Shown piece by piece: positions 17,167-26,051 of a DNA stretch of 64,000 bases. Origin of the DNA: Bin87 sp965115825 (GTDB taxonomy: Bacteria > Chloroflexota > Dehalococcoidia > Lucifugimonadales > UBA3495); the NCBI GenBank assembly GCA_965115825.1, contig OZ220464.1, forward strand, positions 434,001-498,000, given 5' to 3'. The position numbers were made by a program, and so were the translations under genes. The notes below the pieces were generated by a model that was not told the DNA's origin, ran no database searches, and worked only from the letters and a program-made list of their open reading frames with translations. Every line of letters begins with the position of its first letter. Position 1 is the stretch's first letter.

Positions 17167-17931
17167 ATGGAAATCGGACTTGATTATATGCAGATGCGCA
17201 GCCAGGCCCAACGCTATGGTTTGCGCTGGACCGGCATCGGGCTGCTGCTGGCCGGAGCCGCGCTGATTGCCGTCGGCCTGGCCTACTACGGAAACCTGTA
17301 CTGGCTGCGGGCCGGTGTGGACAACTACGCAACCCAACGCCAGGACGCGACCTTACTGAACGGAGCCGCAACAATGCGGAGCGTGGGCGGCGGATCCGTA
17401 ATCTCCTCCTACGCATTGCCCGCCGGAGCCTACGCGGAAACGGTGGAACGGCTGGGCTTCACTCCCCTTAACTCATCCGACGCCCAGCCCTTGGGCGCCC
17501 TCCCGCCGGCCGAGCGAATCTCAGTGCCGGAGCTGGGCATCAACGTGAAAATGAGCCAGGTAAGCCTCACCGGGGCCGCCATCGTGAACTACTCGGACGG
17601 CATGGACCCGGCAGAGTACGCAGCTGTGCAGGCCAATCCCGGCGAGCGCGGCGCAATTTGGCTGTTCGGATCTGCCGGCAAGGGCGCGGACGCATTCGGC
17701 GGGCTGAGCGACGCTGCCGAATTCCTGGACGCTGACGAAGACCTCTTGATATACGTCAACAGTGGCGAGCAGCTGTATCTCTACGGCGCCACCCATACCG
17801 ACGTCATTCCCGCCGACGACCTGCGGCTCAGCAGCTCCGACCGAGCCACCATTCACCTGGCGGTGCCGGTACCCTCAGGGTTTTATGACCATTTCCTGGT
17901 GTTGAGCGGCGAACTGGTCGGCGTGAAGTAA
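17167..17931 (+). CDS. Sortase-fold membrane protein lacking catalytic residues
   Basis: 254 residues with an N-terminal transmembrane segment (GLLLAGAALIAVGLAYYG, about 28-45) and an extracytoplasmic domain with sortase patterning: RISVPELGINVK, GERGAIWLFG, a segment matching the usual FxxLxxLxxGDxIxV (FGGLSDAAEFLDADEDLLIYV split across two strands), VIPADDLRL and a terminal VLSGELV. In active sortases the IWLFG position carries the catalytic His (AGHR) and the later strand reads TLxTC; here they are LFGS and TIHLAVPVP, so both His and Cys are gone. It is probably a structural or regulatory pseudo-enzyme. It is convergent with the CorC-like gene, 6 bp apart. Confidence 0.6.
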   Translation: MEIGLDYMQMRSQAQRYGLRWTGIGLLLAGAALIAVGLAYYGNLYWLRAGVDNYATQRQDATLLNGAATMRSVGGGSVISSYALPAGAYAETVERLGFTPLNSSDAQPLGALPPAERISVPELGINVKMSQVSLTGAAIVNYSDGMDPAEYAAVQANPGERGAIWLFGSAGKGADAFGGLSDAAEFLDADEDLLIYVNSGEQLYLYGATHTDVIPADDLRLSSSDRATIHLAVPVPSGFYDHFLVLSGELVGVK

Positions 17932-17937
17932 CGCCAA

Positions 17938-19170
17938 TTATTCAGCCGGGGTGTTGGCCTTCCGGTCGGCTGACGGAGTCTCCTCCGCTATCGTCAGGCG
18001 CAGCTGCCGGATACGTCGCCCCCGGACCTCCGCAACCTCAATGCACACCTCGTCGCCGACTACTACGTCGCCTACGGCGGGCATTCGGCCCAGTTGGGTA
18101 TAGACGTAGCCGCCGATAGTGTTGACGTCCCCGTGGTCAAACCTGATGCCCAAAGCCCGGGCCACCGCATCCACCGTTACGGTGGCGTTCACCCGCCATG
18201 AGCCGTCCGCGTCACGCACGGGAACGTCGTCTTCGTCGTAGTCGGCGAACTCGTCCTCAATCTCGCCGACAATCTCTTCCAGCACATCCTCCAGGGTAAC
18301 CATGCCCTCAACGCCGCCGTACTCGTCAACTACTATGGCCATTTGCAGAGAATTGGCGCGCATCAGATGCAGCAGGTCGTCCACCGCCATATTTTCCGCT
18401 ACGAACTCCGGTTCCCGGATGAGCGCCTCCACGGCGGTGTCACGCTGGCCCCCGGCCAGAGCCGGCAGAACGTCGCTGACGTGAAGGATGCCAACCACAT
18501 TGTCCATCGTGTCGCGATAAACCGGCAGGCGGGTGTGCCTGGTGGCAATGAAGGTCTCAACGACTTCCCGGAACGACGCGGTAACCGGCACGGCATCTAC
18601 GTCCAGGCGAGGCACCATAATGTCTTGCACGTCCCGGTCGTCCATGCGACTGATGGAACGCACCATGTCAATATCATGGTCATCCAGGTTTAAAATCTCG
18701 GCCGGCGTGAGCGGCGGAATGTCCGGGCCGGTGTCGCCGTCGGCATACTCCCCGCTGGGGGAATCGCTGACCGTTGCGGCGTCTCCATTGGACGGCGCCG
18801 CGGCAGAGCGGGAAAACCACCCCTGCGGGCGGATCAGCCAGCCGGCCGCCTCGGGAAAGCGGCCCACCCACCAAGCGACGAGCAGATGAACCAGAGCCAG
18901 GGCCGCGGCGGTTACGGCCACGGTGACAAACAGCAGCAGGATAAAGGGCAAGCCGGTCTGAATGGCAACCCCGACCGCAATCGCGGAGACCCCGGCCGCC
19001 GACGCCGATGCAGCCCTCAAAATGCCGATGACGGGCGCCGGAGAATTCTCCAGGAGCGCAATAAGAGCCCGCCGGCGCCGACGTGCGACGACGGCAATGC
19101 TGGCCCAGGCGAAAATCAGCAGAGACGCCGCCAGCAACAATAACGGTGGTAGGCTACTGTCAGTATCCAA
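17938..19170 (-). CDS. HlyC/CorC-family CBS-pair membrane protein
   Basis: 410 residues from a TTG start four bases after the glmU stop, so the gene is translationally close to glmU. Hydrophobic segments lie near residues 9-28 and 65-95. They are followed by a CBS pair (DVQDIMVPRLDVDAVPV, TRHTRLPVYRDTMDNVVGIL, then MAIVVDEYGGVEGMVTLEDV) and a C-terminal CorC_HlyC domain (VNATVTVDAVARAL, then GDVNTIGGYV). The family is implicated in Mg/Co efflux or resistance. The canonical DUF21 membrane domain seems reduced to about three helices. The TTG start is favoured because no other start precedes the first hydrophobic segment. Confidence 0.82.
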   Translation of the reverse strand: MDTDSSLPPLLLLAASLLIFAWASIAVVARRRRRALIALLENSPAPVIGILRAASASAAGVSAIAVGVAIQTGLPFILLLFVTVAVTAAALALVHLLVAWWVGRFPEAAGWLIRPQGWFSRSAAAPSNGDAATVSDSPSGEYADGDTGPDIPPLTPAEILNLDDHDIDMVRSISRMDDRDVQDIMVPRLDVDAVPVTASFREVVETFIATRHTRLPVYRDTMDNVVGILHVSDVLPALAGGQRDTAVEALIREPEFVAENMAVDDLLHLMRANSLQMAIVVDEYGGVEGMVTLEDVLEEIVGEIEDEFADYDEDDVPVRDADGSWRVNATVTVDAVARALGIRFDHGDVNTIGGYVYTQLGRMPAVGDVVVGDEVCIEVAEVRGRRIRQLRLTIAEETPSADRKANTPAE

Positions 19171-19174
19171 ATTG

Positions 19175-20569
19175 TTACTGCGTGGGTTTAGGTGGCAGTA
19201 GTCTAGCAGGAACCCCGGCCACCCGTCCAGCAGGCGGCACGTCTTTGGTCACAACGGAGCCGGCCCCGGTAACGGCTCCGGCTCCTACGTCGACCGGCGC
19301 AACCAGCATAGTGTCGCTGCCAATGAAAGCGCGGTCCCCAATAGTGGTTCGGTGCTTGTCAACGCCGTCGTAGTTGCAGGTAATCGTACCGGCGCCTATG
19401 TTGACGCCGGCGCCCACGTCGGCATCGCCCAGATAGCAGAAGTGCCCGGCGGCGACGCCTGGCCCAACCCGGCTGTTTTTGACTTCTACGTAGTTGCCCA
19501 GATGGGCTCCGGCTGCAATGACGGCGCCCGGCCGCAAATGGCTGTACGGCCCGATGGCCACGTCGGAATGTACCACAGCCTGTTCAACCACGGAGGCGAC
19601 AATTCGGCAGCGCTGGCCGATTTCAGAATCTCGGACAACGCAGTTGGGGCCGATTTCGCAGTCCGAGCCAACGCTGGTTCGTCCGGTGAGCATAGTGTTG
19701 GGCTGGATGACGGTATCGGAGCCGATGGACACGTCGGCGTCAATATAGGTGGTGGCCGTGTCAATGATGGTAACGCCCTCCCGCATCCAGTGGCAGTTGA
19801 TGCGGTCGCGCAGCGCTGCGGTAACGGCGGCGAGCTGCATACGGTCGTTAACGCCCATGGCTTCATCGGCGAGGGCAAAGGGCGCGGCGGTAACGCTCTG
19901 TCCGGAGTCAGCGGCCAGCCGCCCCAGGTCGGTAAGGTAGCGCTCTCCGGAGGGCGACGGCGGCGCCCGATTTATGATGTCTGCCAGCCATTTGCCGGCA
20001 AAGCAGTAAGCGCCGGTATTAACCTCGGCCGGGCCAATGTCGGCGCCTGGGCGGTCAGCGGCTTCAACGATAGCCGAGATTGGGCCGGGGCTGTAAGAGT
20101 CGCCGGGCGCGGCCCGCTGAATGCGGCCCAGGTCGGGAGCGAAAACGTCCGCGGCAGACAGGATGGTCATACAACGTCCGGCGTCGGAAGCGTGCTCCTG
20201 CATTAGACGCTTCAGCGATTCCGCTCTCACCAGCGGGGTATCTCCGGACAGAACTATCACAGTATCCGGCACGGCGCCCAAAGCGGCCAGTCCGCAGGCC
20301 ACGGCGTCCGCCGTCCCGTTGGCGGCAGGCTGCGCTGCGTAGGCCACGCCATCGCCCAGGACGGCGGCGATGCCGTCGCGGTTATCCGGCGATACAACGA
20401 CGACCACGCGGGAAACCCCGCATTCGGCCAGCAGCTCTACCGGATAGCGAATCAGCTCTTTGCCTGCGGCCAGGTGGAGGGGCTTGGGAATGCGCGAGCG
20501 CATACGTCGGCCGTGTCCGGCGGCTAGAATAATGCCGACGGCGTCGGTTCGGGTATCGATGGCGCTCAT
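19175..20569 (-). CDS. glmU: Bifunctional GlmU: GlcNAc-1-P uridyltransferase and GlcN-1-P acetyltransferase
   Basis: 464 residues, the usual GlmU length. The N-terminal pyrophosphorylase domain has the signature ILAAGHGRRMRSRIPKPLH, then AAQPAANGTADAV and VLSGDTPLV. The C-terminal left-handed beta-helix has hexapeptide repeats (ADVSIGSDTVIQPNTML onward) and acetyltransferase residues in HLRPGAVIAAGAHLGNYVEV and NYDGVDKHRT. It makes UDP-GlcNAc for peptidoglycan or envelope glycans. The downstream CorC-like gene starts 4 bp after its stop. Confidence 0.95.
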   Translation of the reverse strand: MSAIDTRTDAVGIILAAGHGRRMRSRIPKPLHLAAGKELIRYPVELLAECGVSRVVVVVSPDNRDGIAAVLGDGVAYAAQPAANGTADAVACGLAALGAVPDTVIVLSGDTPLVRAESLKRLMQEHASDAGRCMTILSAADVFAPDLGRIQRAAPGDSYSPGPISAIVEAADRPGADIGPAEVNTGAYCFAGKWLADIINRAPPSPSGERYLTDLGRLAADSGQSVTAAPFALADEAMGVNDRMQLAAVTAALRDRINCHWMREGVTIIDTATTYIDADVSIGSDTVIQPNTMLTGRTSVGSDCEIGPNCVVRDSEIGQRCRIVASVVEQAVVHSDVAIGPYSHLRPGAVIAAGAHLGNYVEVKNSRVGPGVAAGHFCYLGDADVGAGVNIGAGTITCNYDGVDKHRTTIGDRAFIGSDTMLVAPVDVGAGAVTGAGSVVTKDVPPAGRVAGVPARLLPPKPTQ

Positions 20570-20607
20570 ACTGGCCTCCGCTCGTGGATTGGCAATGTGC
20601 CGGAGAG

Positions 20608-20639
20608 ATTATAACAAGCCCCGGGGGTTGTGGTATGAT
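20608..20639. promoter_or_regulatory. Divergent promoter region of glmU and thiolase
   Basis: On the minus strand TATAAT (20613-20608) lies about 40 bases before glmU. On the plus strand TGGTATGAT (TATGAT at 20634-20639) lies 33 bases before the thiolase ATG. Clear -35 boxes are lacking on both. Confidence 0.5.
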
Positions 20640-20672
20640 GCGCCGTAATCGCACGTTAGGAGACAAGCAAAG

Positions 20673-21947
20673 ATGGCTACTATGCGTTCCCGCCGGCTGG
20701 CTCGACCCGTTTCCATCGTTGGCGCCGGGCTTTCACAGTTTGGCGCGTATCCCGACAAGTCTGGCCGCGACCTCTTCGTTGAAGCGTTTCAGGACTTGCA
20801 GGAGAACATTGACACCGGGATTACGGCGTCGGATATTGAAGCCGGCTACTTGGGAAACTACTCCGCGGACTTGTTTGAACACCAGGGACACACCGCGCCG
20901 ATTATGGCGGACTGGCTGGGAATGACCCCCACGCCGATAACCCGCGTGGAGAACGCCTGCGCCAGCAGCGGCTCAGCGCTGCGTGAGGGCGTGATGGCAA
21001 TTGCCAGTGGGATGTACGACGTGGTGCTGGTGGGCGGCGTAGAAAAAATGACCTCTCTGCCGACCGAAGGCGTAACCGACGTGCTGGCCTCGGCGGCCGA
21101 TGGACTGTACGAGGTGCCGGCCGGGCTGACTTTCCCCGGCATCTTCGGGGCCATCGCCAAAGCCCACATGGATCGGTATGAAACCAACCTGAACCACCTG
21201 CTCAAAGTCGGAGTGAAGAACCATGAAAACGGCAAGCTGAACCCCAAAGCGCAGTTCCAGGTCACCATCCGGGATATGATGGAGCGGCGCAAGGCGCGGG
21301 CCGAACAGCGCGGAGAACCCGTACCGGAATGGGCCGACGATCTGGACTTCCTGAACGATGCGCAGGCCAACCCCTGGATTGCCTGGCCGCTGCGCCTGTA
21401 TGACTGCGCGCCGATTACCGACGGAGCATCGTGCGTGCTGCTGGTGGCCAGCGAAATCGCGGAGCAGTTCACTGACCGGCCGGTGCGTATCGCCGGCATC
21501 GGGCAGGCGACCGGGCGACCCCTGCACGACGCGGAAGAGCTGACCTCTCTGTCGGCGGCCAAGGTTGCGTCCGCGCAAGCCTATGAGATGGCCGGCATCG
21601 GGCCGGAGCAGGTCGGCGTGGCCGAAGTGCACGATTGCTTTACCATCGCCGAAATCGTCGCCAGCGAAGACTTGGGGTTCTTTGCGCCGGGCGAGGGCCC
21701 GCATGCAGTGGACGAAGGACGCACCGCGCGCACCGGAGACCGACCCATTAACACCAGCGGCGGCCTCAAGGCCAAAGGGCACCCCGTGGGCGCCAGCGGC
21801 GTGGCTCAGGTCATTGAAGTCTATAAGCAGCTGCGCGGCGAGGCCGGCGAGCGCCAGCTGGAAAACCCGAACCTGGAGTTTGGCCTGACGCACAACGTCG
21901 GCGGCACCGGCGGCACCTGCGTGGTGAACGTGTTGCAGCGAGGGTAG
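20673..21947 (+). CDS. Thiolase-family acyl-CoA acetyltransferase (SCP-x type)
   Basis: 424 residues. The acylated Cys lies in VENACASSGSALR, the motif GGVEKMT follows, and the His in VAEVHDCFTIAE and the KAKGHPVGASGVAQ box supply the other catalytic residues. The missing N-terminal loop and the ending HNVGGTGGTCVVNVL are typical of the SCP-x/DitF-like thiolases that pair with a DUF35 OB-fold protein, and such a gene starts 5 bp downstream. They act in beta-oxidation-like or steroid side-chain catabolism; the physiological acyl-CoA is unknown. Confidence 0.9.
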   Translation: MATMRSRRLARPVSIVGAGLSQFGAYPDKSGRDLFVEAFQDLQENIDTGITASDIEAGYLGNYSADLFEHQGHTAPIMADWLGMTPTPITRVENACASSGSALREGVMAIASGMYDVVLVGGVEKMTSLPTEGVTDVLASAADGLYEVPAGLTFPGIFGAIAKAHMDRYETNLNHLLKVGVKNHENGKLNPKAQFQVTIRDMMERRKARAEQRGEPVPEWADDLDFLNDAQANPWIAWPLRLYDCAPITDGASCVLLVASEIAEQFTDRPVRIAGIGQATGRPLHDAEELTSLSAAKVASAQAYEMAGIGPEQVGVAEVHDCFTIAEIVASEDLGFFAPGEGPHAVDEGRTARTGDRPINTSGGLKAKGHPVGASGVAQVIEVYKQLRGEAGERQLENPNLEFGLTHNVGGTGGTCVVNVLQRG

Positions 21948-21951
21948 GAAC

Positions 21952-22374
21952 ATGACGACCGATAGTGCAGTACGACCCTTCAACGCGGCGTCCTTCTACG
22001 CCTTTCTCAAAGAAGGCCGGTTTATGGGAGTGCGCTGCCGAGAGAACGGCAACATCTATGCGGAAGCCCGGCCCATTGACCCGGTAAGCCACAGCAGCGA
22101 CATGGAATGGCACGAGCTGAGCGGGCGGGCGACCTTGAGCACTTTCACCTGCATCTCAGTGGCGCCAGCGTCGCTGGAGGCCAAAGGCTACGGGCGAAAC
22201 AATCCCTACTGCACGGGGATTGTAACCCTGGTGGAAGGGCCGCGCATATCGGCCCGCATCGTCGGGGTGGACGCCGCCAATCCGCAGAATATACGGACGG
22301 GAATGGCGTTGCAGTTAGCCGTGAGCGAGGTCGACCCGGAAGAGCCCGGTCTCGTGTTTCGACCGGCGGACTAG
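21952..22374 (+). CDS. OB-fold (DUF35) acyl-CoA-associated protein
   Basis: 140 residues, starting 5 bp after the thiolase stop. The C-terminal OB part reads ATLSTFTCISVAPASLEAKG, GIVTLVEGPRISARIVGVD and MALQLAVSEVD, typical of the partner subunit of SCP-x-like thiolases. The N-terminal rubredoxin-like zinc ribbon seen in most DUF35 proteins (CxxC...CxxC) is degenerate here: only one Cys (VRCRENGNIYAEARP) remains. It probably stabilises or activates the thiolase. Its last four bases overlap the end of the convergent gene. Confidence 0.8.
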   Translation: MTTDSAVRPFNAASFYAFLKEGRFMGVRCRENGNIYAEARPIDPVSHSSDMEWHELSGRATLSTFTCISVAPASLEAKGYGRNNPYCTGIVTLVEGPRISARIVGVDAANPQNIRTGMALQLAVSEVDPEEPGLVFRPAD

Positions 22375-22847
22375 GCTTTACCGGCCCGCTTGCAGATGGT
22401 GCAGGCGGAGTCGTACCAGACGTAGGATGAATGGGGTGAGTGCATCACCTCAAATAGTCCTACGTCGCGGTATTTGCGGCAGCCAAAGCAAAGCTGGGTG
22501 GCGTCCGGGTCGAGTTGGGGCGGAATGCCCTTTTGGGCGGTGATGCTGGCTCTGCGGATATGCCGTTTGGCGAAAGGGAGGCGTTGCAGGATGGCCTCTT
22601 CAAACCGGAGCTTCCAGGCGTCTCCGGCGGACATGGGGCGGTATAGGAGGCGCTGCTCATCGTCGGGCTGGAGTTCGTACACGTAAGCGATATAACTCTC
22701 TACCGCCCGGTAGAGCATCGAGACGGTCTCTTCGTAAGTGTCGCCAATTGCGGGAATGTCCAGCTCGAGGCAGAAGGCTTCCCAAGTGTCAGGATTGGAC
22801 CGGGTCTTTTTGACGTAGCAGGTCAACTTTCGCGGTCTTGCATTCAT
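22371..22847 (-). CDS. HicB-like domain plus C-terminal zinc ribbon, paralogue 1
   Basis: 158 residues. The N-terminal part (TCYVKKTRSNPDTWEAFCLE, LDIPAIGDTYEETVSMLYRA, VESYIAYV) has the strand-strand-helix pattern of HicB-like partial RNase H folds. A middle segment (DEQRLLYRPMSAGDAWKLRF) is followed by CFGCRKYRDVGLFEV and DSACTICKRAG, two Cys pairs likely binding zinc. No HicA toxin is adjacent, so a classical toxin-antitoxin role is not supported. It is a tandem paralogue of the gene at 22897, same length and order. Confidence 0.55.
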   Translation of the reverse strand: MNARPRKLTCYVKKTRSNPDTWEAFCLELDIPAIGDTYEETVSMLYRAVESYIAYVYELQPDDEQRLLYRPMSAGDAWKLRFEEAILQRLPFAKRHIRRASITAQKGIPPQLDPDATQLCFGCRKYRDVGLFEVMHSPHSSYVWYDSACTICKRAGKA

Positions 22848-22896
22848 GGGCCGCTCCTGCGGGCTTGTTGACCGGCGAGCAAAGGTATGTGCCGGG

Positions 22897-23373
22897 CTAA
22901 ACCGCCCCGGCTTCCTTGCAGATGTTGCAGGTTTTGTCGTACCAAACGTAGGCCGTGTTGGGTTCGTGGAATACCTCGAAGTCGCCGATGTTGCGGTATT
23001 TTTTGCAGGCGAGGCACAGCTCGGTATAGTTTGGGTCGAGCTGGATGGGAATGCCCTTTTCGGCGTTCAGATAGATTTTTCGAATCCGCCGGTTTGAGAA
23101 GGGTAGCCTTTGGAGAACGCGGTCTTCGAAACGCAGTTTCCAGGCGTCAAAGCCGGACATCGGGCGGTAGAGTAGGCGCTGCTCGTCATCGGGCTGGTTT
23201 TCATGCACGTAATTGAGATAGTTATCAACTGCGTGATACATCATCCCGGCGACTTCTTCGTATGTGTCCCCAACCGCGGGAATGTCCAGCTCAAGGCAGA
23301 AGGCCTCCCAGGTGTCCGGGTTGGAGCGGGTCTTCTTGATGTAGCAAGTCAGCTGACGTGGTTGCGTGGCCAT
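22897..23373 (-). CDS. HicB-like domain plus C-terminal zinc ribbon, paralogue 2
   Basis: Also 158 residues and alignable end to end with the gene at 22371: TCYIKKTRSNPDTWEAFCLE is nearly identical, as is DDEQRLLYRPMS. The zinc ribbon is CLACKKYRNIGDFEV and DKTCNICKEAG. It lies 49 bp upstream of its paralogue on the same strand, likely one transcript. Conservation of both domains after duplication suggests both are in use. Function unknown. Confidence 0.55.
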   Translation of the reverse strand: MATQPRQLTCYIKKTRSNPDTWEAFCLELDIPAVGDTYEEVAGMMYHAVDNYLNYVHENQPDDEQRLLYRPMSGFDAWKLRFEDRVLQRLPFSNRRIRKIYLNAEKGIPIQLDPNYTELCLACKKYRNIGDFEVFHEPNTAYVWYDKTCNICKEAGAV

Positions 23374-23492
23374 TGCATTTCCCTAACATGCGCGACAGGC
23401 GCGTGGTGTGCGTCATCGAGTAAGGTGCCAGCGGCATATCGGCGCCCCTCTCAGATATTTGAGGAGAGGGGCACTTTGAGAGAAGCAGCGGG

Positions 23493-23918
23493 TCAGTCGA
23501 GGCCGCGCGTGCCCACCCAGCCGGTTTCGGAGACGTCAATCATCTCTCCGTTGGGTCCCTCGTACTTGGTTTCCACGTTCTGAGTGCGGGGGCCGGTCAT
23601 GCCGGCGTGGAGAGCGTGGTTCACTTCGTCCATAGGCTTGGAGTTGGCGGCGGCCAGTCGGGCTTCGGTTTCTTCCAGGCTTTCAACTTCAAAGCCGATG
23701 TGGTGGATGCCCTGCCAGTCCTTGCCGCGCTCACCCGCTACGGCGTCGTTCTGAAAGTCCAGGATGGCCATATTGACGTTGCCGTCGCTGAGCATAAAGC
23801 CGTTGGCGTTGTCGCTTTTGAGCTCCGCAACCTGGCGGAGGCCGAAGACTTCAGAGTAGAACTTGGCGGTTTTTGCGGCGTCGTTGGTGGCGATGGCGAT
23901 ATGCTTAATCTGAGGCAT
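23493..23918 (-). CDS. VOC-family (glyoxalase/dioxygenase-like) protein
   Basis: The ATG at 23918 is preceded by AGGAGGGAACC, which sets the start and excludes a longer 203-codon frame. 141 residues: IKHIAIATNDAAKTAKFYSE is the first VOC module, and GIHHIGFEVESLEETEARL the second, with metal-ligand His in HIAI and HHIGF and Glu in MIDVSE. The compact single-domain form dimerises in relatives. Substrate is unknown; members include methylmalonyl-CoA epimerases and lactoylglutathione lyases. Confidence 0.8.
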   Translation of the reverse strand: MPQIKHIAIATNDAAKTAKFYSEVFGLRQVAELKSDNANGFMLSDGNVNMAILDFQNDAVAGERGKDWQGIHHIGFEVESLEETEARLAAANSKPMDEVNHALHAGMTGPRTQNVETKYEGPNGEMIDVSETGWVGTRGLD

Positions 23919-23998
23919 TGGTTCCCTCCTGGAGTCTGTGGTTTTGGGTTTGCCGCGCAATGGAGTAGGGTAACGATACCACTTTTGCGGCGGATGGG

Positions 23999-25048
23999 CT
24001 AGGGATTCCGCTTGCCGTGCACGTTGCCCCGAGCGACCGAACGCTCGGCGATTTGCAGAGCGTTGAGAGCGGCCCCTTTGACCAGGTTGTCGGCTACTAC
24101 CCACATAGCCAGGCCGTTGGGATGGGAAGCGTCTTTGCGGATGCGTCCCACGAAGACATCGTTGCGGCCGGCGGCGTCAACGGGCATGGGGTAAAGCGAG
24201 TCGGCGGGGTCGTCGCGGACGGTGAGGCCGGGCATCTGACTGAGCAGTTCGCGAGCCTCGCCGGGAGACAGGGGTTGCTCAAACTCCAAGTGGGCCGCAA
24301 TGCAGTGGGATACAAAGACGGGGACGCGGACGCAGGTAGCGGAAACCGCCAGCTCGGGTAAGTGCAGGATTTTGCGGCTTTCGTCAATCATCTTCTGCTC
24401 TTCGCGGGTGTAGCCGGATTCGGTAAAAGCGTCCACCTGGGGAATCACGTTGAAGGCAATTTGCTGGGGCTGTTCCGTCGGCTCGGCAGGCCCGCCGTGG
24501 AGGACGGTGTGGGTCTGGTCGCGCAGTTCATTCATAGCGGCCCCGCCGGCTCCGGAAACCGACTGATAAGTGTCGGCCACCATCCGCCGGATGGGGCTGG
24601 CCTGCCGGAGCGGATGGGCCGCCATAACCAGGGGCGTGGTAGAGCAGTTCGGGATCGCTACGATGCCGTCGTGCCAGTCCAGGTCGTCGGCATTGACTTC
24701 GGGAACTACCAAAGGAACCGATGGCTCCATACGGAAGGCGTTGGAGTCGTCAATAACCATAGCGCCGGCGGCGGCGGCAATAGGGCCGAAGCGACGGGAA
24801 ACATCCGAACTGGCCGAAATGAAGGCGATGTCAACGTCATCGAAAGACCGGTCGCTGGTCTCGGACACTGTGAAGGATGCGCCGTTAACGTCAATGACCC
24901 GCCCAGCCGAGCGGGCGGAGGCGAGCAGCTTGAGGTTGGTGTGCCCAGGGTAGCGATCCGCGATGAGACGCAATGTCTCCTGTCCGACGGCCCCGGTGGC
25001 GCCTACGATGGCAAGTTTCAATCCTTGGAGGTCCTCGTGAAGGTCCAT
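23999..25048 (-). CDS. asd: Aspartate-semialdehyde dehydrogenase
   Basis: 349 residues. The Rossmann start is LKLAIVGATGAVGQETLRLI. The catalytic Cys lies in IPNCSTTPLVMA, and the substrate-binding part has SVSGAGGAAMNEL and a later conserved His in VFVSHCIAAHLEF. It reduces aspartyl phosphate to the semialdehyde for lysine/DAP, threonine and methionine synthesis. dapB lies 110 bp upstream on the same strand, so the two probably form a DAP operon. Confidence 0.93.
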   Translation of the reverse strand: MDLHEDLQGLKLAIVGATGAVGQETLRLIADRYPGHTNLKLLASARSAGRVIDVNGASFTVSETSDRSFDDVDIAFISASSDVSRRFGPIAAAAGAMVIDDSNAFRMEPSVPLVVPEVNADDLDWHDGIVAIPNCSTTPLVMAAHPLRQASPIRRMVADTYQSVSGAGGAAMNELRDQTHTVLHGGPAEPTEQPQQIAFNVIPQVDAFTESGYTREEQKMIDESRKILHLPELAVSATCVRVPVFVSHCIAAHLEFEQPLSPGEARELLSQMPGLTVRDDPADSLYPMPVDAAGRNDVFVGRIRKDASHPNGLAMWVVADNLVKGAALNALQIAERSVARGNVHGKRNP

Positions 25049-25158
25049 GTCGCTCCTTTGCTGCGGCGTACTCCCTCCGTAAGGGCCGGCTCCGGGAGTT
25101 GACGGCGGTCATTCAGGTTACACCCGATATGTGTCGCCGTCCAGAAGAAGCAGAAGCG

Positions 25159-25968
25159 TTAAAGGTCGAGCAGAGCCTCAAGGCCGACGGTCAGGCCGGG
25201 GCGGTTGCCCACCTCGCGTATGCAGCGGAGTACGCCCGGCATATAGCAGTCGCGGCCGAGGGTGTCGTGGCGGATGGTGAGAGTCTGGCCGGCGGCGCCG
25301 AATATGACCTCATGGTGGGCGCTGCGGCCGGGGAGCCGCAGGCTGTGGATGCCAACTCCTCCGGTATCGCCGCCGCGGGTCTCGGGCAGATGGTGTACCT
25401 CCGCTTGATTGCGTTGGAAGTCGGTGCCGCGAGCATCGCGCATACCGCGGGCAACCGCGAGGGAAAAACCGGAGGGGGAATCAATTTTCATTTCATGGTG
25501 GGCTTCGACTACGTCGACATAATCGAACAAGGCGGCAGCCTGCTCGGCGAGCTTCTTCAGCACGACGGCGCCGAGGGCAAAGTTGGGCGCGACTATGATC
25601 CCCACGCGATGTTGGCGGCTCATAGCGTCCAGCGTTTGCAGCTGGCCGGGGCTGAGCCCGCTGGCGCCAAGCGCCATATGAACGCCGCGTTGGGCGGCCA
25701 AAGGCGCGGCGGCCATGCAAGCGTCGGCGTGGGTGAACTCCACCATAACGTGAGGGCGGACAGTGTCCAGCATGGCCGCCAGGTCGGTGGACAGAGGAAC
25801 GCTGCCGGCCGGGGTCGCCAGCGCATCTCCGCGAGGGGTACGGCAGGTCGCGCCAACGAGGGCGATGTCATCGGCGGCTGATATGGCGCGGACGGTTTCG
25901 GCCCCCATTCGTCCGGTGGCGCCGTGGATTACAACGGATACCGGGGCGTTTCGTGTTGAGGTCGTCAT
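25159..25968 (-). CDS. dapB: 4-hydroxy-tetrahydrodipicolinate reductase
   Basis: 269 residues from the ATG at 25968; a start 20 codons upstream (26028) is possible but has no ribosome site. The nucleotide-binding motif is SVVIHGATGRMGAETVRAI. VEFTHADACMAAAPLA and GASGLSPGQL follow, then the DapB signature VVEAHHEMKIDSPSG with the catalytic His-His and Lys. The C-terminal part RDCYMPGVLRCIREV completes the family. Asd follows downstream. Confidence 0.93.
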   Translation of the reverse strand: MTTSTRNAPVSVVIHGATGRMGAETVRAISAADDIALVGATCRTPRGDALATPAGSVPLSTDLAAMLDTVRPHVMVEFTHADACMAAAPLAAQRGVHMALGASGLSPGQLQTLDAMSRQHRVGIIVAPNFALGAVVLKKLAEQAAALFDYVDVVEAHHEMKIDSPSGFSLAVARGMRDARGTDFQRNQAEVHHLPETRGGDTGGVGIHSLRLPGRSAHHEVIFGAAGQTLTIRHDTLGRDCYMPGVLRCIREVGNRPGLTVGLEALLDL

Positions 25969-26051
25969 AGAGCGTTTGTCTCCGCTGGGGGTGGCTGGCG
26001 TGTCGTTTCCTGTCGCGTTGGGGAGCATAGCCCAAGGCAGAGGCCCTGGCG

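Noticed and set aside
22371..23373. HicAB toxin-antitoxin module
   Set aside because: No HicA-sized ORF adjoins either HicB-like gene, and both carry an extra zinc ribbon.
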